A DNA stretch of 64,000 nucleotides, taken from positions 1-64,000 of the forward strand of contig JAFZOL010000080.1 of the NCBI GenBank assembly GCA_017550625.1, in the 5' to 3' direction. Both the position numbers and the translations under genes were made by a program. Positions 22,785 to 29,879 of the stretch are shown here, in pieces (position 1 is the first letter of the stretch; the number at the start of each line of letters is the position of its first letter). A model generated the notes under the pieces. The model did no database searches. It was not told the origin of the DNA and saw only the letters and a program-made list of their open reading frames with translations. The stretch comes from Clostridia bacterium. GTDB taxonomy: Bacteria; Bacillota; Clostridia; Oscillospirales; Acutalibacteraceae.

Positions 22785-23714
22785 TTATCTCTTCTTTCGG
22801 ACTTGTTCGTATTCGTTCTCTTTGAATCCGACAAGCACGAAGCCGTCGCCGATCAGCAGCGGACGCTTGACGAGCATGCCGTCGGACGCAAGGAGTTTGA
22901 ACTGCTCGTCCTCGCTCATCGACGGCAGACGGTCTTTGAGCTCCAGCGCCTTATACTGCAGGCCGCTTGTGTTGAAAAAGCGTTTGAGCGGCAGGCCGCT
23001 CGCGGCGTGCCACGCGCGAAGCTCATCCTCGGAGGGGTTCTCCTCTTTGATGTTGCGCAGTTCATACTTCACACCGTGTTCGTCCAGCCACTTCTGCGCT
23101 TTCTGGCACGTGGTGCATTTGGGATAGCAGATAAAGAGCATTCGTTTTTCCTCCTGTACCAAATGTATGGAATTACTATTCTCGTTTGGCTCGGGCAGAT
23201 GCAGCCCCGCCTCCAAATCGGAAAAGTAATCGTTTTCGATCAGCACGACGGCGTTTTTATCTTTCCCGAACGCCGACAAAAACCGCTTGTTTTCTGCGAC
23301 AGCCGCATCGGGATTGAAGTCTTCATACAAGCGCCGCTCTATGACCGACTGATAGGCGCGCAGATCCCCGGCATGCGCCTTGATATATTTTTCCGTCATC
23401 ACGAGGCAGCGCAGGTTGATATGCCGAAGATATTCGGGCGAGAAATCGTCCGCCCAATCGGCGGGGACATAGCAGCCCTCCACGATGAGATTCTGGCTGT
23501 TTTCGATCGCGGTCTTGATGATCTCGCGCACGATCGGCCACAGATAATCCGTCATCCGGTCGTCGTCATAAGGCGTGAGCGTCGTGTTCCCGCTGCGGAT
23601 GAGCCCCATTTTGACGTGGTCCATCGACAGATACGGGAACTTGTATCGTTCGAGCAGCCTCTGCGCGAGCAGGGTCTTGCCCGTGTGTGAAGCGCCGGTA
23701 ATTAGTATGATCAT
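22785..23714 (-). CDS. P-loop kinase fused to ArsC/Spx-like thioredoxin-fold protein
   Basis: One 309-codon frame joins two unrelated domains. Residues 1-~170 are a nucleotide-kinase-like P-loop domain: Walker A TGASHTGKT at ~6-14, SMDHVKMGLIR after it, and IVEGCYVP. Residues 192-309 are an arsenate reductase/Spx-family domain starting MLFICYPKCTTCQKA with a CxxC and a typical KRPLLIGDG near the end. The ~20-residue linker has no stop. A strong ribosome binding site (AGGAGG at 23155-23150) stands eight bases before the in-frame ATG at 23141, so a free ArsC-like protein may also be made. Overlaps the upstream GNAT gene by four bases. Confidence 0.88.
   Translation of the reverse strand: MIILITGASHTGKTLLAQRLLERYKFPYLSMDHVKMGLIRSGNTTLTPYDDDRMTDYLWPIVREIIKTAIENSQNLIVEGCYVPADWADDFSPEYLRHINLRCLVMTEKYIKAHAGDLRAYQSVIERRLYEDFNPDAAVAENKRFLSAFGKDKNAVVLIENDYFSDLEAGLHLPEPNENSNSIHLVQEEKRMLFICYPKCTTCQKAQKWLDEHGVKYELRNIKEENPSEDELRAWHAASGLPLKRFFNTSGLQYKALELKDRLPSMSEDEQFKLLASDGMLVKRPLLIGDGFVLVGFKENEYEQVRKKR
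23139..23155 (-). promoter_or_regulatory. Internal ribosome binding site and start for the ArsC-like domain
   Basis: AGGAGG (23155-23150), eight bases, ATG (23141-23139), in the frame of the upstream kinase. It matches the best ribosome binding sites of the window and predicts a separate 118-residue product beginning MLFICYPKC. Confidence 0.65.
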
Positions 23715-24163
23715 AGCGTCTTTTCCATCCTGTAAAACATTCCGTAATCGTCTTCGGCGGTTTCATAAACGGTGAAACCGAGTTTTTGATAAAGCGAAAG
23801 CGCCGCGGTATTGTCGCAGTTTACGCCGAGAGCGATCTCGGCATACCCCTTTTCTTTTGCGAGATCCAAAACGTATTGCGCGACAGCCATGCCGTACCCC
23901 TTGCGGCGGTATTCCTTTCGCGTTATCATTCTGGAAAGATAGGCTCTCCTGCCCGGGACCGTGCCGTATTCGGGGTTATCATATACGAGATGGCATTCCG
24001 AAACGATCAAGCCGTTGACGAACAACGCGTAAGCTTCGCGGTTCTCCTCGCGTTTCTGTCTGAGGCAGGAATCGGCAAACGGGCATTGTTCGCCGAACAG
24101 CGCCGCGCACGCGGGGTAGAAATCGACCCCGATCCGTTCGATCGTTTTTTTTTTCTGTTTCAT
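23711..24163 (-). CDS. GNAT-family N-acetyltransferase
   Basis: A 150-residue GNAT acetyltransferase. The acetyl-CoA site is visible as ITRKEYRRKGYGMAVAQYVL (~82-101, the R/Q-x-x-G-x-G/A motif) and the C-terminal NTAALSLYQKLGF (~123-135) is the usual motif B end. Near the N-terminus several cysteines (CAALFGEQCPFADSC) may bind a metal or form part of the acceptor pocket. The acceptor is unknown. It overlaps the kinase fusion gene by four bases and follows another GNAT gene by three bases. Confidence 0.88.
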   Translation of the reverse strand: MKQKKKTIERIGVDFYPACAALFGEQCPFADSCLRQKREENREAYALFVNGLIVSECHLVYDNPEYGTVPGRRAYLSRMITRKEYRRKGYGMAVAQYVLDLAKEKGYAEIALGVNCDNTAALSLYQKLGFTVYETAEDDYGMFYRMEKTL

Positions 24164-24166
24164 GTT

Positions 24167-24670
24167 TTATAACCGTTTCAGATAATATTCGACCGTGATC
24201 TCGGTCCCGTCGGGGTAGGTTTCCTTTTTCGTTTTGAGGTATTCCGTGAAGCCCCAATGCCGGTACATCGCCTTGTTCTTTTCCTCGTCCGGTTCCACCC
24301 CCAGAACCGCTTTGGTGAAGCCTTTCCGTTTCAGGTCGTCAAGCATATGGCGCAGCAGGATCGAGAAATATCCTTTTCCCCGGTACCCCTCGTTCGTGCG
24401 GAACGCGCAAAGATACGCTGTATGCCCGTCCATCATATCGGCGCTGTTCTGCACCGTGTCGGGGCTTATAGCGGCGGTCGCTTCGCAGATGATCGACTCG
24501 TCAAGAAGGCCGTAATACGGGATCGCCTTCCCCGTAAGGTAATCATCGATCGCCTCCTGACGCCAGACGGCCCAATTGCCGTTCCCGGGATGGCGTTCGA
24601 TCTCATATTTCCATTTCGCTTCCATCTCCGCCGGGGACGCGATTTTGCAGATATATTTCTCCCGCGTCAT
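24167..24670 (-). CDS. GNAT-family N-acetyltransferase
   Basis: A 167-residue GNAT protein with the acetyl-CoA motif FRTNEGYRGKGYFSILL (~93-109) and the C-terminal KNKAMYRHWGF segment (~139-149). Unrelated in its N-terminal half to the neighbouring GNAT at 23711-24163, so the pair is not a recent duplication. The N-terminus (MTREKYICKIASPAEMEAKW) resembles acetyltransferases acting on small polar substrates, but no specific acceptor can be named. It overlaps the Nudix gene by four bases (ATGA), indicating coupled translation. Confidence 0.88.
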   Translation of the reverse strand: MTREKYICKIASPAEMEAKWKYEIERHPGNGNWAVWRQEAIDDYLTGKAIPYYGLLDESIICEATAAISPDTVQNSADMMDGHTAYLCAFRTNEGYRGKGYFSILLRHMLDDLKRKGFTKAVLGVEPDEEKNKAMYRHWGFTEYLKTKKETYPDGTEITVEYYLKRL

Positions 24671-25176
24671 GACAACCCTTCCGTTTCAAAGAAGTATCCG
24701 AGCGTGTGAACGAGCTCGCCGTTGTCGTACAATTCGCGGATGCGCTTTTTGTCCATCCAGAAAGACCGCGCGACTTCGTTCGTCAGCGCACGTTCGGGCG
24801 TGAGCGGGCCGTCGTAATGAAAGAGCCACACGTCAAGGATATCCGAAAAGCGGACGCCGTCGATCTCTCTGCCGACAACGGTAAAAACGCGTTTCCCGTT
24901 TTCCGGTTTGAGCGTGAGCCCCACTTCTTCAAGCGTTTCGCGCAGCGCGCCCTCAAGGCTCGTTTCGCCCTTCAAAACCGAGCCGCCCACGCACTCCCAT
25001 TTGAGCGGCAGCGTCGGCCGGTCGGCGCTTCTCTGTGAGATGAGATACTCGCCTTTTGCGTTTCTGATCCAGACGTGCACCACGAGATGATAACACCCCT
25101 GCGGGATCTCCTCGCCGCGGATATGGTCGCGCCCCGTCAGCTCGCGGCGCTCGTTATACAGGTCCCAGATCTCCAT
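24667..25176 (-). CDS. Nudix hydrolase
   Basis: A 169-residue Nudix protein. It contains the Nudix box as GGSVLKGETSLEGALRETLEE..GL (~65-88), with the REUxEE metal-binding glutamates intact. The N-terminus (WDLYNERRELTGRDHIRGEEIPQG.YH) matches the isopentenyl-diphosphate-isomerase-like/YfcD subgroup of Nudix enzymes, whose real substrates are mostly unknown. First gene of a tightly packed minus-strand run down to 20954; its promoter should lie in 25177-25250, where I see no clear one, so read-through from 25436 is possible. Confidence 0.9.
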   Translation of the reverse strand: MEIWDLYNERRELTGRDHIRGEEIPQGCYHLVVHVWIRNAKGEYLISQRSADRPTLPLKWECVGGSVLKGETSLEGALRETLEEVGLTLKPENGKRVFTVVGREIDGVRFSDILDVWLFHYDGPLTPERALTNEVARSFWMDKKRIRELYDNGELVHTLGYFFETEGLS

Positions 25177-25200
25177 ACTTTTTTCCTTTATAAAACCGTT

Positions 25201-25227
25201 CGCCGCTGCTGCCTTTTCACAGCGGCG
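25201..25227 (-). terminator. Possible weak terminator between 25251 gene and Nudix gene
   Basis: CGCCGCTG (25201-25208) and CAGCGGCG (25220-25227) form an 8-bp stem with an 11-base loop; the minus-strand transcript then reads AACGGTTTTATAAAGG. The T-run is short and distant, so termination would be partial. Confidence 0.45.
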
Positions 25228-25250
25228 GCGCTGACGTTATTGCCGACGAT

Positions 25251-25436
25251 TCATTTTTTGAAAAGCTTTTTGAGCTTGCTGAAAAAGCCGTTCTCTTTCT
25301 TCACTTTATCTTTTTTGCCGTATTCGCGAAGGTAAGCTTCGCTCACCTGTTTAACGGCCTTCGGCGATATTGAGTTGGAGGACGGCGAACGCACGCCGCC
25401 GAAAGAGAAGCTCTCGCCTCCTTTTGTTCCGGGCAT
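25251..25436 (-). CDS. Small basic protein of unknown function
   Basis: Sixty-one residues: a Gly/Ser-rich N-terminus, a central helix (SPKAVKQVSEAYLREYGKK) and a strongly basic C-terminus (FFSKLKKLFKK) that could be an amphipathic membrane- or nucleic-acid-binding helix. AAAGGAG lies eight bases before ATG 25436 and a TTGCAA-17-TAAAAT promoter precedes it, so I consider it a real gene. It is divergent from mutY. I do not recognise a family. Confidence 0.7.
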   Translation of the reverse strand: MPGTKGGESFSFGGVRSPSSNSISPKAVKQVSEAYLREYGKKDKVKKENGFFSKLKKLFKK

Positions 25437-25466
25437 ATCGTTATCTCCTTTCAGTTTTGTAGTTTC

Positions 25467-25495
25467 ATTTTACCATTTTATGCGTTTCGTTGCAA
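25467..25495 (-). promoter_or_regulatory. Promoter of the small basic protein gene
   Basis: Minus-strand TTGCAA (25495-25490), 17-base spacer, TAAAAT (25472-25467). Confidence 0.7.
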
Positions 25496-25553
25496 GCGTT
25501 TTTCGAAAAATGAATTGATTTCGGACCATATCACGCGTGATTCAATCCCTTTC

Positions 25554-25582
25554 TTGACAAGTTTCGACGAAACGGGTATACT
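25554..25582 (+). promoter_or_regulatory. Consensus promoter of mutY
   Basis: TTGACA (25554-25559), 17-base spacer, TATACT (25577-25582). The predicted start of transcription near 25589 leaves a leader of about 30 bases. Confidence 0.85.
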
Positions 25583-25618
25583 GGATGCATAAGTCTGACG
25601 AAAAGGGGGCGGCGGCGC

Positions 25619-26734
25619 TTGCACAGCGAAATGAACCGGGATGAACGCATCCGTCGCGTCGGCACGCTGCTGCCGGACTGGTTCCGGGAGAACGCACGCC
25701 CTCTCCCTTGGCGGAAAGACCGCGACCCCTATCACGTGTGGCTTTCGGAGATCATGCTGCAGCAGACCCGCGCGGAAGCCGTGACGTCCTATTACGAGCG
25801 CTTTCTGGCCGCTCTGCCGACCGTCGATTCGCTTGCGCGCGTCGAAGACGATAAGCTCATGAAGCTGTGGGAAGGGCTCGGTTATTATTCGCGCGCCCGC
25901 AATCTCAAAAAAGCCGCCGGGATGATCGTCAACGACCTCGGCGGGGTGTTCCCTTCCACGTATGAAGAGATCAAAAAACTGCCCGGCGTGGGGCCGTACA
26001 CGGCCGGGGCGATCGCCTCGATCTGCTTCGACCTGCCCTGCCCCGCCGTGGACGGCAACGTGCTGCGCGTGTTCACGCGCCTGACCGCCGACGACGGGTG
26101 CGTGGACGATCCGCGCGTGAAAAAACGCGTTGAGGACGAACTGCGCCCGTTATACAAACCGGGCCTTTGCTCCGTGATCACGCAGGGGCTCATGGAGCTC
26201 GGCGCCTGCGTATGCGTTCCGAACGGCCGGCCGAAATGCGGCGTCTGCCCGCTGAACGCCGTATGCGAGGCAAACAGGCAGGAAAAACAGCTCAGCTATC
26301 CCGTCCGCGCCGAAAAACGCGTGCGCAGAGTTGAATACAGGACCGTGCTTCTTCTGCTTCACGACGGCAAACTCGCGCTTCGCAAACGCAAAAACAGCGG
26401 TCTGCTCGCGGGGCTTTGGGAGATCCCGAACACACTCGCTGAGAACGAAGACGCCGCGACTCCGACCGGCGCGATGGCGTTCGCGTCGGCGCTCGGCGCC
26501 GAGCCGAAGGAGCTTTTGCGGCAGACCTCGTATACGCATATCTTCACGCACGTGGAATGGCATATGACGGCGTTTTGCGTGACCAGCAATAACGAACCCG
26601 AAGGGCTCGTTTTCCGCACGCCTGAAGAGATTGAACGCGGTCACGCCCTGCCCTCGGCGTTCAGGCCGTTTCTGGAATTCGCCAAAGAGATCCCGGGGAT
26701 GACAGATAAGGAGAACGATCATGATCCTCAATGA
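25619..26734 (+). CDS. mutY: A/G-specific adenine DNA glycosylase
   Basis: A 371-residue MutY, which removes adenine mispaired with 8-oxoguanine. Visible: EIMLQQTRAEAV with the catalytic Glu (~40), the helix-hairpin-helix KKLPGVGPYTAGAIAS (~118-133), the catalytic Asp in PAVDGNVLRV, the four-cysteine 4Fe-4S loop (C...CGVCPLNAVC), and a C-terminal Nudix-like domain (~240-360) that recognises 8-oxoG. The start is probably TTG 25619, nine bases after AAGGGGG; the in-frame ATG at 25631 is too far from it. The downstream RecQ-like gene overlaps by 14 bases. Confidence 0.95.
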   Translation: MHSEMNRDERIRRVGTLLPDWFRENARPLPWRKDRDPYHVWLSEIMLQQTRAEAVTSYYERFLAALPTVDSLARVEDDKLMKLWEGLGYYSRARNLKKAAGMIVNDLGGVFPSTYEEIKKLPGVGPYTAGAIASICFDLPCPAVDGNVLRVFTRLTADDGCVDDPRVKKRVEDELRPLYKPGLCSVITQGLMELGACVCVPNGRPKCGVCPLNAVCEANRQEKQLSYPVRAEKRVRRVEYRTVLLLLHDGKLALRKRKNSGLLAGLWEIPNTLAENEDAATPTGAMAFASALGAEPKELLRQTSYTHIFTHVEWHMTAFCVTSNNEPEGLVFRTPEEIERGHALPSAFRPFLEFAKEIPGMTDKENDHDPQ

Positions 26735-27749
26735 ACCGTCGGTCGTCAACCTGATAAAAGCGGCGGCGCCCGTGGGCGAAGACGTGATCGCAAACGCCGT
26801 GTCGCGCGTTCCCGTCAGCGATCTGACGGCGCTTGCCGACGTGCTCGGCGAACCTCTGCTCGTGCCGCTGCCGGGGCCCGTGCTAGCGCCCGGAACGGGC
26901 AACGCGTTCGGCGTGCTCAACGCTGCGAACGACCTGCGCGCCAATGACTGCCGCGCCGTCTGGTTCTGCGACGTGCGAATACTTAATGAAGAAGGCTTTC
27001 CTTTCTTCCTGAAGAAACACGGCATAAGCGAATTCATCTTGCCGTTTTCCGACTGCGCAATCGAAGGCGAATACGGCTACCGCCGCTCGTATGAGTGCCT
27101 GTCGTCGCTGCGTGCCGACGGCGTCCGGTTCCATGTGACAGCACTGACGGACCGCGCGCCGGACCAAGAGCAGATGAGAAGGCTTTTCGGGTCGAACGCC
27201 TGCACCTTTTTCAGCGACAACAAACCCGTTCTGGTAAGCACAGAAAAGATGGACGACGAGGAGACACAGTTCTCCGTCCTGGCGACGATCTGCGAGAAAT
27301 TCGTTTTCCACACGACCGCGATCCTGTTCCAGACGCGCCTGCAGGCCGAGCATTTCGCGAATTACCTCAGAAAACGCTTTACCCCGTTTTCGCTCGTGCA
27401 CGGCGGCCTTGATCAAAAACAAAACCTGAAAGCGGTTTCTGATTTTGTAAACGGCGAGTCGAACGTCCTGCTCGCGACCAAACATATTCTCGGCGCGGCG
27501 CCGTTTCTTTCGGCAGATCAGCTCGTCTTCTGCGGGCTGCCCTATTCCGAAACGCACCTCAGGCGGATCTTATCGATCTGTAAAACGAACGAAGCGCTGT
27601 GCGAGTATACGGACGAGGACGTGGAACGCATCAGAAAGCTCATCTATGCTACGCCCGAGGAACTGACCTACGACCGTGAAGCCGTGGTATTCGACCGCGC
27701 GTCCGCGTTTGAAGACTTTTTGCAGACACGCGTTCTGCCGAACGGCTGA
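26721..27749 (+). CDS. RecQ-like protein with eroded helicase motifs
   Basis: A 342-residue protein that I align by eye with the two RecA-like domains of RecQ helicases. Matches: VLNAANDLRAND (~65-76) to the motif Ia region, a FILPFSDCAIEGEYGYRRSY stretch (~105-124) to the DEAH-box and QWGHDFRP region, ALTDRA (~141-146) to ALTATA, ILFQTRLQAEHFANYL (~201-216) to motif IV, and HGGLDQKQNLKAVSDFV..NVLLAT to motif V. The Walker A GTGKS, the DEAH acids and the terminal arginine finger are absent, and there is no RQC or HRDC domain. It therefore should not be an active helicase. It overlaps mutY by 14 bases with AAGGAG before ATG 26721. Confidence 0.65.
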   Translation: MILNEPSVVNLIKAAAPVGEDVIANAVSRVPVSDLTALADVLGEPLLVPLPGPVLAPGTGNAFGVLNAANDLRANDCRAVWFCDVRILNEEGFPFFLKKHGISEFILPFSDCAIEGEYGYRRSYECLSSLRADGVRFHVTALTDRAPDQEQMRRLFGSNACTFFSDNKPVLVSTEKMDDEETQFSVLATICEKFVFHTTAILFQTRLQAEHFANYLRKRFTPFSLVHGGLDQKQNLKAVSDFVNGESNVLLATKHILGAAPFLSADQLVFCGLPYSETHLRRILSICKTNEALCEYTDEDVERIRKLIYATPEELTYDREAVVFDRASAFEDFLQTRVLPNG

Positions 27750-27782
27750 TACTGTCAAAACGAACGGAAAGGAAGTGCGCCC

Positions 27783-28904
27783 GTGAAGCCGCAGAGAAAC
27801 GTAAACGCCGATATCCTGCGCCTCATCGCGGCCTTTTTCGTGCCGGCGGTGCACTTCATGCTGAATAACGGATTCTATTACATCCCCATTGCGGGCGCCG
27901 AAATGACCGTGATGGTCGTGATGCGCTCGTTCTTCATCGTCTGCGTGCCGCTTTTTCTTCTGCTGACAGGCTACCTGATGAAGAACAAGCAGCTCTCGAA
28001 AAGCTACTACAAAGGCATCGTGCACACGCTCGTGATCTATCTTTTGTCGAGCGTGCTGTGCGGCGTATATATCCTGCTGTTCGTCGGCGGCAAAACGCCG
28101 CTCGAGCTCGCGCTCGGGATCTTCGGTTTTACAACCGCCCCCTACGGCTGGTACGTCGAGATGTATATCGGGCTTTTCCTGCTGATCCCGTTTTTGAACC
28201 TTATTTACAACAATCTGCCGTCTGACCGCGCGAAGCGCGTTTTGATGGGCACGCTCGTTCTGCTCACAAGCCTGCCCGCGATATTGAACGTATATCGCTT
28301 CGACACCCTTGAATGGTGGATCGTTCCTTCGCAAAACGCAGCGTTTCAGCCGCTTCTGCCGAAGTTCTGGGCAGGGCTCTATCCGCTGACCTATTACTAT
28401 ATCGGCGCGTATCTGCGCGATCACGAGCCGCGGCTAAAACAGTTCCAACGGATCATTCTGATCGTGTCCGTCGTTACCGTTTCCTCCGCCTACAATCTAT
28501 GGCGCAGCGTGCCCGGCGTGTTCGTGTGGGGCGCGTGGAACGACTGGGCGTCTCCCTTCAATTTGGCGCTTTCGGTGCTCGTATTCGGCTTCGTGATGCG
28601 GCTCCCGACCGAAAGAGCCCCCGATAAGCTCAGAAAAGCACTGTCGTTTCTTTCATCCCTCACCCTCGGCGCGTATCTGACGTCCTTCATCTTCGACCAT
28701 TTTTACTATTATCTCTTGCAGCTCAAAGAACCGACCGTCGCGGGTAAGCTCAAATACTTCCCGCTGATCGTTCCTGCTGTCTTTTTGTCTGCAATGATAT
28801 TGTCGGCTCTGCTCGAACTGCCGTACCGAGGCGTTTCGGCGCTCTGGAGACGCAGAAAAACCGGAAAACCCGGGGACACCGACCCCGTCCCCGTTCAGGA
28901 ATAG
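27783..28904 (+). CDS. Acyltransferase-3 family membrane protein
   Basis: A 373-residue integral membrane protein of the acyltransferase-3 (OafA/WecH-like) family, with about ten transmembrane segments. It shows the N-terminal RNVNADILRLIAAFFVPAVHF, where the family has its catalytic His, and FLLLTGYLM in the third helix. Such proteins move acetyl or other acyl groups onto envelope glycans or lipids. The start is GTG 27783 with AGGAAG nine bases upstream. It follows the RecQ-like gene by 33 bases and may be in the mutY transcript, though no functional link is evident. Confidence 0.88.
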   Translation: MKPQRNVNADILRLIAAFFVPAVHFMLNNGFYYIPIAGAEMTVMVVMRSFFIVCVPLFLLLTGYLMKNKQLSKSYYKGIVHTLVIYLLSSVLCGVYILLFVGGKTPLELALGIFGFTTAPYGWYVEMYIGLFLLIPFLNLIYNNLPSDRAKRVLMGTLVLLTSLPAILNVYRFDTLEWWIVPSQNAAFQPLLPKFWAGLYPLTYYYIGAYLRDHEPRLKQFQRIILIVSVVTVSSAYNLWRSVPGVFVWGAWNDWASPFNLALSVLVFGFVMRLPTERAPDKLRKALSFLSSLTLGAYLTSFIFDHFYYYLLQLKEPTVAGKLKYFPLIVPAVFLSAMILSALLELPYRGVSALWRRRKTGKPGDTDPVPVQE

Positions 28905-28927
28905 ACCAACAGAAAGCGAGTGACTTT

Positions 28928-29551
28928 ATGAAACCCAAAAAGCTTTTATCCCTTCTGCTCGTCCTGTTATCCCTGTGTCTGATCTTCGCGTCCTGCGCGC
29001 TGTCGCCCGGAGATATCGACGGAATCAGTGATTCGGAAGGGCTCTCGATCGTCGACGCGGTCACCGATACGAAAAACGACCCGCAGACGGAGGAACCTTC
29101 ATCGCAGGAAGACACGACGCAAGCCCCCGAAACGCCGACGGATGAAGCAACGACCGCGGAACCGGACGAACAGACCGAGCCCGTCACCGAGGCCGCGATC
29201 GACGAGAACGGGACCTACACCTCGAAGGACGACGTGGCGCTCTATATCCACACCTACGGCAAGCTGCCCTCGAATTTCATCACGAAAAAAGAAGCCGAGG
29301 AGCTCGGCTGGACCGGCGGCAGCCTTGAGAAATACGCCCCAGGCAAATGCATCGGCGGCACGTATTTCGGAAACTACGAAGGGATCCTGCCCGAAAAAGA
29401 GGGGCGCCGGTACACCGAATGCGATATCGACACGCTCGGCGCGAAGAGCCGCGGTGCGAAACGCATCGTGTTCTCGAACGACGGACTCATCTATTACACC
29501 GACGACCATTACGAAACCTTTACGCTGCTTTACGGGGAGGAAAACTCATGA
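28928..29551 (+). CDS. Barnase-family ribonuclease, predicted lipoprotein
   Basis: A 207-residue protein with a signal peptide ending in a lipobox-like FASC (Cys ~23), an acidic Thr/Glu/Pro stalk (~30-95), and a C-terminal barnase (microbial RNase, N1/T1 class) domain from ~100. The catalytic residues of barnase have counterparts: Glu73 in NYEGILP, Arg87 in GAKRIVF, His102 in DDHYETF; PSNFITKKEAEELGW and APGKCIGG are also family hallmarks. It would cleave single-stranded RNA outside the cell while tethered to the membrane. Its stop overlaps the barstar gene start (ATGA). The nearest promoter was not identified. Confidence 0.92.
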   Translation: MKPKKLLSLLLVLLSLCLIFASCALSPGDIDGISDSEGLSIVDAVTDTKNDPQTEEPSSQEDTTQAPETPTDEATTAEPDEQTEPVTEAAIDENGTYTSKDDVALYIHTYGKLPSNFITKKEAEELGWTGGSLEKYAPGKCIGGTYFGNYEGILPEKEGRRYTECDIDTLGAKSRGAKRIVFSNDGLIYYTDDHYETFTLLYGEENS

Positions 29552-29832
29552 AGATCGTTTTGCTTGACCCTGAACACATTCTCTCGATCGACGACCTGCA
29601 CCGCGCCTTTGCCGGAACGCTCGGGTTTCCGGAATACTACGGCAACAACCTCGACGCCCTGCACGACTGCCTGACGGATATTCACGATGATATCGGCGTG
29701 ATCGCCGTGGACACCGAGCTTCTGCGGCAGAACGTGGGCCCGCGCAGATGGAAGGGCTTTACCCGCCTGATGGCCGATCTGCAGGAAGAAAAGAAACTCC
29801 GTTACGCCGAAGACCCGTTCGGCAAAGAATAA
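29548..29832 (+). CDS. Barstar-family ribonuclease inhibitor
   Basis: A 94-residue barstar-like protein (barstar itself is about 90). The central motif EYYGNNLDALHDCLTDI (~28-44) is the barnase-binding helix-loop segment of the family, and the N-terminus MKIVLLDPEHILSIDDLHRAF forms the first strand and helix. It has no signal peptide, so it stays in the cytoplasm and protects the cell from the ribonuclease before export. The start at 29548 has GGGGAGG seven bases upstream and overlaps the barnase stop by four bases, so the inhibitor is made along with the toxin. A terminator follows. Confidence 0.9.
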   Translation: MKIVLLDPEHILSIDDLHRAFAGTLGFPEYYGNNLDALHDCLTDIHDDIGVIAVDTELLRQNVGPRRWKGFTRLMADLQEEKKLRYAEDPFGKE

Positions 29833-29840
29833 AAAAAGAT

Positions 29841-29868
29841 GTCCCCGCACAACCGTGCGGGGACTTTT
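29841..29868 (+). terminator. Terminator after barstar gene
   Basis: GTCCCCGCAC, AACC, GTGCGGGGAC (29841-29864) followed by TTTTCATT. A run of seven A before it may let it act also for the converging aminotransferase gene. Confidence 0.88.
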
Positions 29869-29879
29869 CATTATAGCTG

